Shown piece by piece: positions 58,665-64,000 of a stretch of 64,000 nucleotides of DNA. Position numbers and translations under genes: made by a program. Source of the DNA: Zavarzinella formosa DSM 19928 (GTDB lineage: Bacteria; Planctomycetota; Planctomycetia; Gemmatales; Gemmataceae); assembly GCF_000255705.1 (NCBI RefSeq), contig NZ_JH636452.1:38876-102875 (forward strand). Direction: 5' to 3'. Below the pieces are notes generated by a model. The model saw only the letters and a list, made by a program, of their open reading frames with translations, searched no databases and had not been told where the DNA came from. Each line of letters opens with the position of its first letter. Within the stretch, counting starts at the first letter, position 1.

Positions 58665-59570
58665 ATGACCGCCGCCGAGTTACATACCCATGCCGTGGAG
58701 TTTTTTCGGGGGTTGCAGGATCGCATCTGCGCCGGATTGGAACAAGCGGACGGCGAGGGCCGGTTCCGCGAAGACACTTGGGTCCGCGCGGAGGGGGGCG
58801 GCGGCCGGTCCCGTGTGATGGAAAACGGCGGTGTTTTCGAGAAGGGCGGAGTGAACTTTTCCGAAGTTCATGGCGTGATGACCCCGGAATTCGCCAAGCA
58901 GATCCCCGGCGAGGGATTGAACTTCACCGCCACCGGCCTCTCATTGGTGCTGCATCCCCGCAATCCGCATATCCCCACGGTGCATGCCAACTTCCGTTAT
59001 CTCACGAAGGGGGGCCATTGGTGGTTCGGCGGCGGCGGTGACCTCACCCCCTACTATCCCGTGCTGGAGGATGTCGCCCACTTTCACCGCACTTGGAAAA
59101 CCGTCTGCGACCGGCACGCCCCGCTCACCGATCACGCGGCAATGAAGCACGCCTGCGACGAGTATTTCTTCCTGCCGCACCGGCAGGAAGCCCGCGGCGT
59201 CGGCGGCATCTTCTTCGACTACAAATCCGGCGACATGCCCGCTTGGCTGGCCTTCGTCAAGGAAGCGGCCGAGGCCTTTCTGCCCAGTTATCTGCCGATC
59301 GTGGAGCGACGCAAAGACACCCCTTTTGCGGACGAACAACGGCGATTTCAGGAATACCGCCGGGGGCGATACGTCGAGTTCAACCTGATCTATGATCGCG
59401 GCACGATCTTCGGACTGAAGACCAACGGCCGGGTGGAATCCATTCTGATGTCCCTGCCGCCGACGGTTCGCTATTGGTATGATTACAAACCCGAACCCGG
59501 CAGCCCGGAGGCCCGGCTCACCGAATATTGGCTAAAGCCGAAAGACTGGATCGGGCTCGCGAATTCATGA
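58665..59570 (+). CDS. hemF: Oxygen-dependent coproporphyrinogen III oxidase
   Basis: A cytosolic enzyme of 301 residues that converts coproporphyrinogen III to protoporphyrinogen IX with O2, in heme synthesis. Signatures include EGGGGRSRVMENGGVFEKGG, VHANFRYLTKGGHWWFGGGG, DLTPYYP, RQEARGVGGIFFDY, RRGRYVEFNLIYDRGT and FGLKTNGRVESILMSLPP. All conserved blocks are present and the length is normal. The ATG at 58665 agrees with family starts; upstream residues in the same frame are not conserved. It implies aerobic heme synthesis, in keeping with the heme-type proteins at 24-30 kb. Confidence 0.95.
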   Translation: MTAAELHTHAVEFFRGLQDRICAGLEQADGEGRFREDTWVRAEGGGGRSRVMENGGVFEKGGVNFSEVHGVMTPEFAKQIPGEGLNFTATGLSLVLHPRNPHIPTVHANFRYLTKGGHWWFGGGGDLTPYYPVLEDVAHFHRTWKTVCDRHAPLTDHAAMKHACDEYFFLPHRQEARGVGGIFFDYKSGDMPAWLAFVKEAAEAFLPSYLPIVERRKDTPFADEQRRFQEYRRGRYVEFNLIYDRGTIFGLKTNGRVESILMSLPPTVRYWYDYKPEPGSPEARLTEYWLKPKDWIGLANS

Positions 59571-59795
59571 TGCTTTCCGGCGTCATCGCCTGACGGCACT
59601 GCTTTCCTGATCCAAACAGATTCACTGACCGCTTTTCGACGTGTCCGCATCACATCTGATTTTTCAAGCATCACCTGAATTTGGGGGCGGGCATTGCGGC
59701 CCGCGCCTGAAAATCATTCTGATCCAGAATCAATCGCGCCCTAGGTTTTTGCTGGTTGACCGACACCCTCCTCTCCGCATGGAAGGTCCGCGAAA

Positions 59796-61421
59796 ATGCA
59801 GGTGCGCTCACCCGGCGCCGAAGTGGTCGTTTCCCGGTTGCCTTCCATTCAGGGAGAGCGACGTCGGGAACTCATTGACTTGATTCCGCAACTTGTGCTG
59901 GTGATTGATGACAACGGCCAGTTGGCGGAGGCCAATCACCGGTTCCTAGAAGCCACGGGGCTGGAATACGGCACGTTCGCCCCATGGGGCCGGTTGCTCA
60001 GCGTCGAGGACGCCTGGGGGTTTCAGACCGCATGGATGGCCGCTTTCCAGACAAACGAACCGTTTGAATTCACGGGCCGCCTCACGTGCGCCGGTCCCGT
60101 GGCGGGCCAATGGTTTCTTTTCCAGTTCCGGCCGTCGGGGATCGCGAAACAAGATCGCCGCTGGTACGGCACGATGACGGAACTTCGGGACCGCCAGCCG
60201 ATCCAGCGAGAAATTGACGGAGTCAACAGCCAGTTGAACAGCCGGTTGATCGCCAGGCCGGTCTCCTCGCTCACGACGAACAAATCCACCGGTTCCGTTG
60301 ACAAATACCGGCGGCGAAGCGAACTGCTTTCGGAGATTCTCGACAGCCTGCTCGAAGGCGTTGTTCTGCTGGATGCCGGCGGAAATGTCCAACAGGCGAA
60401 CGAGGCCGCGCGGGATTTGTTCGGGCCGGAGTTGCTGGCGCGCCCGGTTGGCGACTGGCCCTCCTTTGGGTTGATTCTCCGGGCCGATCAGACGCCCGCC
60501 GGAATAACCGATCTGCCAGTCTGTCTCGCCCTTGACGGGGAGGAGACGCCCGAGAAAGAGTTGTGGCTGAACGCCCCGGACGATACTCGCCTTCGCTGCG
60601 AAATGCGGGCGATTCCGCTGGGAGACTCCAACGGCCATGTTCGCGGAGCCGTGCTGGTCTGCCGCGACGTGACCGAACGCCGCCGGATGGAGGAGCAACT
60701 CAGCCATCTCCAAAAATTGGAGGCCATCGGCCATCTGTCGGCCGGGATCGCCCACGAGATCAACACGCCGCTGCAATATGTGGGGGACAACCTTCGGTTC
60801 CTTTTGGAAGCCTTCGGGGAACTCACCGCCGACCGCGACGAATCGGACTTCCTGCGGAAAGAAGTTCCCACGGCGATCTCCCAGAGCGTCGAGGGGGTGG
60901 AGCATGTGGCGGCCATCGTCCGCGCCATGAAGGAATTTGCCGGAACCGGTCCGGAGGACGCGATGGTCGTCTCGCTGAACCGGGTTGTGGAAAATGTGCT
61001 GGCTGTCACGCGGAACGCCTGGAAGTTTGGCGTGGAGGTCACCCTCGATCTCGAGGCCGGCCTGTCGGCGATTCCCGGTTACGCCCGTGATCTGAATCAG
61101 GCGGTGTATCACCTGTTCATGAACGCCGTCGAGGCCGTGCGGGAATCCCCCGGCGGGACCGGTTCGATTATCCTGCGGACGCGAAGCCTTGAGAACAGCG
61201 TGCAATTATCCGTGGGAGACAGCGGGACGGGGATTGCCCCGGATATCCGGGCGTATGTGTTCAATCCGTTTTTCACGACCAAAGCCCCCGGCCGCCATTC
61301 GGGCCAAGGGTTGACTCATGTGTTGGCCGCCGTGATCCAACGGCATCATGGATCGGTTGAATTGGAAACCAGTGAGCTGGGCGGGGTGAATATGATCGTC
61401 CGTCTGCCGCGTGAATGGTGA
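59796..61421 (+). CDS. Soluble PAS-domain sensor histidine kinase
   Basis: A protein of 541 residues with no membrane helix. Two PAS domains are visible near 23-130 (LVLVIDDNGQLAEANHRFLE) and 175-297 (GVVLLDAGGNVQQANEAARD, CRDVTERRRMEE). The dimerisation helix carries H320 in LSAGIAHEINTPLQYVGDNL. The ATPase domain has the N box (LNQAVYHLFMNAVEAV), G1 (VGDSGTGIAPDI), the F box (FNPFFTTKAPGR) and G2 (GQGLTHVLA). It should phosphorylate one or both response regulators encoded directly downstream (11 and 65 bases between genes in turn). GGAAGG lies 9 bases before the start. Confidence 0.93.
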   Translation: MQVRSPGAEVVVSRLPSIQGERRRELIDLIPQLVLVIDDNGQLAEANHRFLEATGLEYGTFAPWGRLLSVEDAWGFQTAWMAAFQTNEPFEFTGRLTCAGPVAGQWFLFQFRPSGIAKQDRRWYGTMTELRDRQPIQREIDGVNSQLNSRLIARPVSSLTTNKSTGSVDKYRRRSELLSEILDSLLEGVVLLDAGGNVQQANEAARDLFGPELLARPVGDWPSFGLILRADQTPAGITDLPVCLALDGEETPEKELWLNAPDDTRLRCEMRAIPLGDSNGHVRGAVLVCRDVTERRRMEEQLSHLQKLEAIGHLSAGIAHEINTPLQYVGDNLRFLLEAFGELTADRDESDFLRKEVPTAISQSVEGVEHVAAIVRAMKEFAGTGPEDAMVVSLNRVVENVLAVTRNAWKFGVEVTLDLEAGLSAIPGYARDLNQAVYHLFMNAVEAVRESPGGTGSIILRTRSLENSVQLSVGDSGTGIAPDIRAYVFNPFFTTKAPGRHSGQGLTHVLAAVIQRHHGSVELETSELGGVNMIVRLPREW

Positions 61422-61431
61422 GGAGAGCCGC

Positions 61432-62295
61432 GTGACTCGGGTGATGATTGTTGACGACGAATCGCTGGTGCTCGGGACGCTGCGCCGGATGCTGGCGCTG
61501 CGGTTGCGGGACGCGGACATCCGCACATCCCACCAACCGCTGGCCGCCCGGCAAGAACTCCTGCGAGAGCCGGTTGACATTCTCGTGACCGACCGGAACA
61601 TGCCGGGGATTTCCGGCGAGGAACTCATCCGCGACGTGAAACGGGCCAGCCCGGACACCGTCTGCGTGCTGTTGACGGGCGATGAGGCGAAAACGCCTTG
61701 GTTCTCCCCGACAGGTTGCTTCGCCTGCCTCGGCAAGCCCGTGAATCTGGCGGTGCTGGGCGAAACGGTCCGGCAGGCGATGGAGGTCTCCACGGCGGCG
61801 AAAGACCCGGGAACCCGGAAGGTCCTTGACATGCTGGCCAAGGCGATGCCCCCCGCCGCCGGGGAATTGCCCCACGACGGGCGCGGCTCCGGGCGGCGCT
61901 GGCTGGAAGCCTGCGGCGCAACGGTCGGCCTGGGCGGGGCGGGGCTGAATTCTTCCGCATCCGTGCTGAAAATCATGAGCAGCGATTTCCTGCCCGCGCT
62001 GGCTGTTGTGACAGGTTTTGTGGAACAATTGTCGATGGTGGCAGATCGTCCGGTGATCGAGCGTCACTGGCGGGAAATGCTCGCCCTTGCGGGCGTTGCC
62101 CGAAGAACCGTCGCGTCCGCGGGGGCCGACGAGTCCGAACAGCTCACGGTTCAGTTGCGGGAATTCAGCACGGGAATCGGCGCCATGCTTGGCGAATTGT
62201 CCGGGGCGGCGCCGGACAAGATCGGCCTCGCCTTGTTCGCCCGCCTCGGTTTCACCCAGGCGGTGTTCGGTTGTCCGGTTCCTCTGAGGGGTTGA
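61432..62295 (+). CDS. Response regulator with unassigned helical output domain
   Basis: A protein of 287 residues. The receiver domain (1-120) has D8-D9, the phosphorylation site D54 (VTDRNMPG), T82 and K102. The remaining 165 residues are mostly helical (SSDFLPALAVVTGFVEQLSM, VIERHWREMLALAGVARRTV) and carry no DNA-binding, GGDEF or HD motif that I recognise. The start is the GTG at 61432 behind GGAGAGCCGC; a GTG at 61411 would overlap the kinase gene. It is the middle gene of the three-gene signalling operon. Confidence 0.85.
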   Translation: MTRVMIVDDESLVLGTLRRMLALRLRDADIRTSHQPLAARQELLREPVDILVTDRNMPGISGEELIRDVKRASPDTVCVLLTGDEAKTPWFSPTGCFACLGKPVNLAVLGETVRQAMEVSTAAKDPGTRKVLDMLAKAMPPAAGELPHDGRGSGRRWLEACGATVGLGGAGLNSSASVLKIMSSDFLPALAVVTGFVEQLSMVADRPVIERHWREMLALAGVARRTVASAGADESEQLTVQLREFSTGIGAMLGELSGAAPDKIGLALFARLGFTQAVFGCPVPLRG

Positions 62296-62348
62296 TCGCA
62301 ACAATTGCTTTTATTCCGAATTCCAAGTTATCAAGCTCCGAGTTTGAC

Positions 62349-63554
62349 ATGAACGACCGCGTGCTGTTTGTGGACGACGACGCCAATCTGCTCGCCTCGT
62401 TTCGGCGGCAGTTTGGCCGGGAGTTCCGCGTCGAAACCGCGTCCGATGGCAACGAGGCCATCCGCACGCTCAACGACAAGGGACCGTTCGCCGTCGTCGT
62501 TTCCGATCTCCGCATGCCGGGGATGAGCGGCACGGAACTGCTGAAAAAAACCCATGTGATGTTCCCGGACACCACGCGCATTCTTTTGACCGGCTACGCC
62601 GACTTGCAGTCCGCCCTTGATGCGGTGAATCATGGCAACGTCTTCAGGTTGCTCACCAAGCCCGCCTCTCCTGAGTCGCTGCGGCTGGCCATCAACACCG
62701 GCCGGGAGCAGCATCAATTGAAGATGGATCAGCGGGATTTGCTGGAGGGAACCCTTAGCGGATCGCTGAAGGTGCTGAGCGAAGTGTTGTCGCTCATCAG
62801 CCCGGAGGCCTTCGGCCGGACCAACCGTCTTCGCAAAGTCGTCAACAAACTGGCCGACATCTTAAAGATCCGGGAACGCTGGCAGATCGACGCGGCCGCC
62901 ATGCTCGCGCTGATCGGCTTTGTGTCAATCCCTGAAGGTGTCCTGCACCGGCATGTCCTGAGCCTTCGGCTGACGCTGGATGAGGAAGACATGATCCGCC
63001 GTCATCCGCAGGTGGGCCACGAACTTCTGGTGGCCATTCCCCGGATGAAAGAGGTGGCCGACATCGTCTTGTATCAGAACCGCCGATACGACGGTTGGGA
63101 CGACACCGGCCTGACGGCGAGCGGCCCGGCGATCCCGATGGGCTCCCGGCTGCTTAAGGTGGCGCTCGACTTCGACGAGGCGATGCAGAAGGGACTCGGC
63201 CCGCGCGGGGCTTTTCAACAGTTGGAAAACCATCCAATGTATTACGACCCGCGAGTCCTTGAGGCGCTGCGAGAGGCCGTCGCCATGGACGACCCGAACA
63301 AACTGGTCACGATTCGCGTGGATCAGGTGAAAGCCGGAATGATCCTGCATCTTGGGCTGTTCAACAACTTCGGCGTGCGACTGGTCGCCGAGGGGACGGA
63401 AGTCACCCCGGCGCTCCTGAGCCGCATCTTGGGAATGGCCTCGCGCGGCATGGTGACGGAACCCTTCATCGTGCAACTGCCCCCCGAGTTGGCCGCCGAG
63501 ATGGACATCCCCGCCGAGATACCACACACCGACTTGGTCGGCGCCGGGCGGTGA
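62349..63554 (+). CDS. RpfG-type response regulator with degenerate HD-GYP domain
   Basis: A protein of 401 residues. The receiver domain (1-122) has D9-D11, phosphoacceptor D53 (VSDLRMPG), T81 and K104 (LLTKP), all intact. Residues about 135-310 follow an HD-GYP phosphodiesterase: MIRRHPQVGHELLVAIP and VADIVLYQNRRYDGWDD. The catalytic HD pair is missing (LIGFVSIPE where active members read LHDIGKIGIP) and the HHE...GYP motif is replaced by YQNRRYDGWDDTG. It is therefore probably a non-enzymatic output or binding domain. A C-terminal part of about 90 residues follows. The ATG at 62349 matches the start of the receiver. Confidence 0.85.
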   Translation: MNDRVLFVDDDANLLASFRRQFGREFRVETASDGNEAIRTLNDKGPFAVVVSDLRMPGMSGTELLKKTHVMFPDTTRILLTGYADLQSALDAVNHGNVFRLLTKPASPESLRLAINTGREQHQLKMDQRDLLEGTLSGSLKVLSEVLSLISPEAFGRTNRLRKVVNKLADILKIRERWQIDAAAMLALIGFVSIPEGVLHRHVLSLRLTLDEEDMIRRHPQVGHELLVAIPRMKEVADIVLYQNRRYDGWDDTGLTASGPAIPMGSRLLKVALDFDEAMQKGLGPRGAFQQLENHPMYYDPRVLEALREAVAMDDPNKLVTIRVDQVKAGMILHLGLFNNFGVRLVAEGTEVTPALLSRILGMASRGMVTEPFIVQLPPELAAEMDIPAEIPHTDLVGAGR

Positions 63555-64000
63555 GAAACCGCCTTGCTTCTTCCGGTAGAAAAGCTCGCCAAACAATCAG
63601 CGCCTTGCTTAAGGTGCTGACATTTCACCGCTTCACAGAGCCCTCTTCGACCCCGCAGGTAATGTCCGGCCGTCTCGCGACGGGGCAATGCGAGCAATTC
63701 TGCCTAAATGGACTTTGAAAACCGTCAGGTTTTCCGCACAACCAGCGCCATCAAATTGCCTTGTTGTTCAGGTGGTAATTTAAGGGATGGGTAATTTATG
63801 ATGGCTATTGCCATCACAAATTGCGGGCGTGAGACGCCCAGTGGCGAAGGTCGTCACACAGTGATTTCCAAAAATGTTTTGGGAAGCCGTTGACATGCGA
63901 ATGCGGGAGCATAGAAATGTAACTCGCGACGAAGGTTTGTGTGGTTTGCGAAACAAACGACAGGGACCAAAGTCGGTGGAAAGCGGGGTTGAAACACCCC
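63555..64000. other. Right-end non-coding region
   Basis: 446 bases after the last response regulator without a convincing gene on either strand. The sequence from about 63700 is AT-richer than the genes. A candidate promoter lies at 63890-63917. Confidence 0.5.
63890..63917 (+). promoter_or_regulatory. Candidate promoter pointing out of the window
   Basis: TTGACA at 63890-63895 and TAGAAA at 63912-63917 are 16 bases apart. The -35 is perfect and the -10 matches at four positions. It would serve a gene beyond the right edge. Confidence 0.3.

Overview
The window looks like chromosomal DNA of a planctomycete, most likely of the Gemmataceae group. The evidence is the combination of DUF1501 (Tat-exported), DUF1549/DUF1553 'planctomycete cytochrome' proteins, a CxxCH-WD40 fusion, secreted Gfo/Idh/MocA and ThuA proteins, PQQ-type beta-propellers, DUF4058, an ECF sigma factor of the planctomycete type, a secreted repeat protein opening with an LEDRCVP motif, and the large 'TEDDW...GNPFR...DALEDAGC' family. 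The DNA is GC-rich with convergent and divergent short operons. No rRNA, tRNA, CRISPR array, insertion sequence or phage structural gene was recognised. Assignments come from reading motifs, not from database searches.

Layout. 1-7.1 kb: edge of a minus-strand gene, a Gemmata-type hypothetical protein, a polytopic GT39-like protein, a large secreted DUF4838/beta-propeller protein and a D-2-hydroxyacid dehydrogenase. 7.1-11.9 kb (mostly minus): an EAK-motif protein, a lipoprotein, three tandem paralogous Cys-ribbon membrane proteins, QueE and an ECF sigma factor, which is divergent from a membrane-anchored PQQ-like propeller. 13.8-15.6 kb: a degenerate M48-like lipoprotein and a solute-binding lipoprotein. 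15.7-19.1 kb (minus): a compact four-gene cassette of two signal-less trypsin-like proteases alternating with two small proteins. At least one of the small proteins resembles the proteases' own pre-catalytic domain; this is the most unusual locus here. 19.5-31.1 kb: a block of mostly exported planctomycete proteins (DUF1501, PPC-domain protein, DUF1549/1553, cytochrome-WD40) with a 2OG-Fe(II) oxygenase inside it.

31.3-40.0 kb: ADP-ribosylglycohydrolase, L-aspartate oxidase (NadB), an RTX-like repeat protein, ThuA, DUF4058, and an ArsR/SRPBCC/VOC trio. 40.1-42.6 kb is visibly AT-richer and carries an RloA/RloB (AbiL-like) defence pair next to a broken TetR remnant. 42.7-53.1 kb: PhyH dioxygenase, a 42-residue membrane peptide, two Gfo/Idh/MocA oxidoreductases, a lipoprotein esterase, a second GT39-like protein, RibBA, a highly charged protein, a Nudix hydrolase and a secreted PQQ-like propeller. 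53.4-56 kb: a small Cys protein and a TcmP/three-Cys-motif (Gp37/Gp68) pair behind a good promoter. 56-64 kb: a second Nudix protein, a secreted hypothetical, HemF, and a histidine kinase with two response regulators, one having a degenerate HD-GYP domain.

Intergenic regions carry an unusual number of long, near-perfect inverted repeats (19-44 bp arms). Two of them (13.6 and 50.0 kb) clearly belong to one dispersed family.
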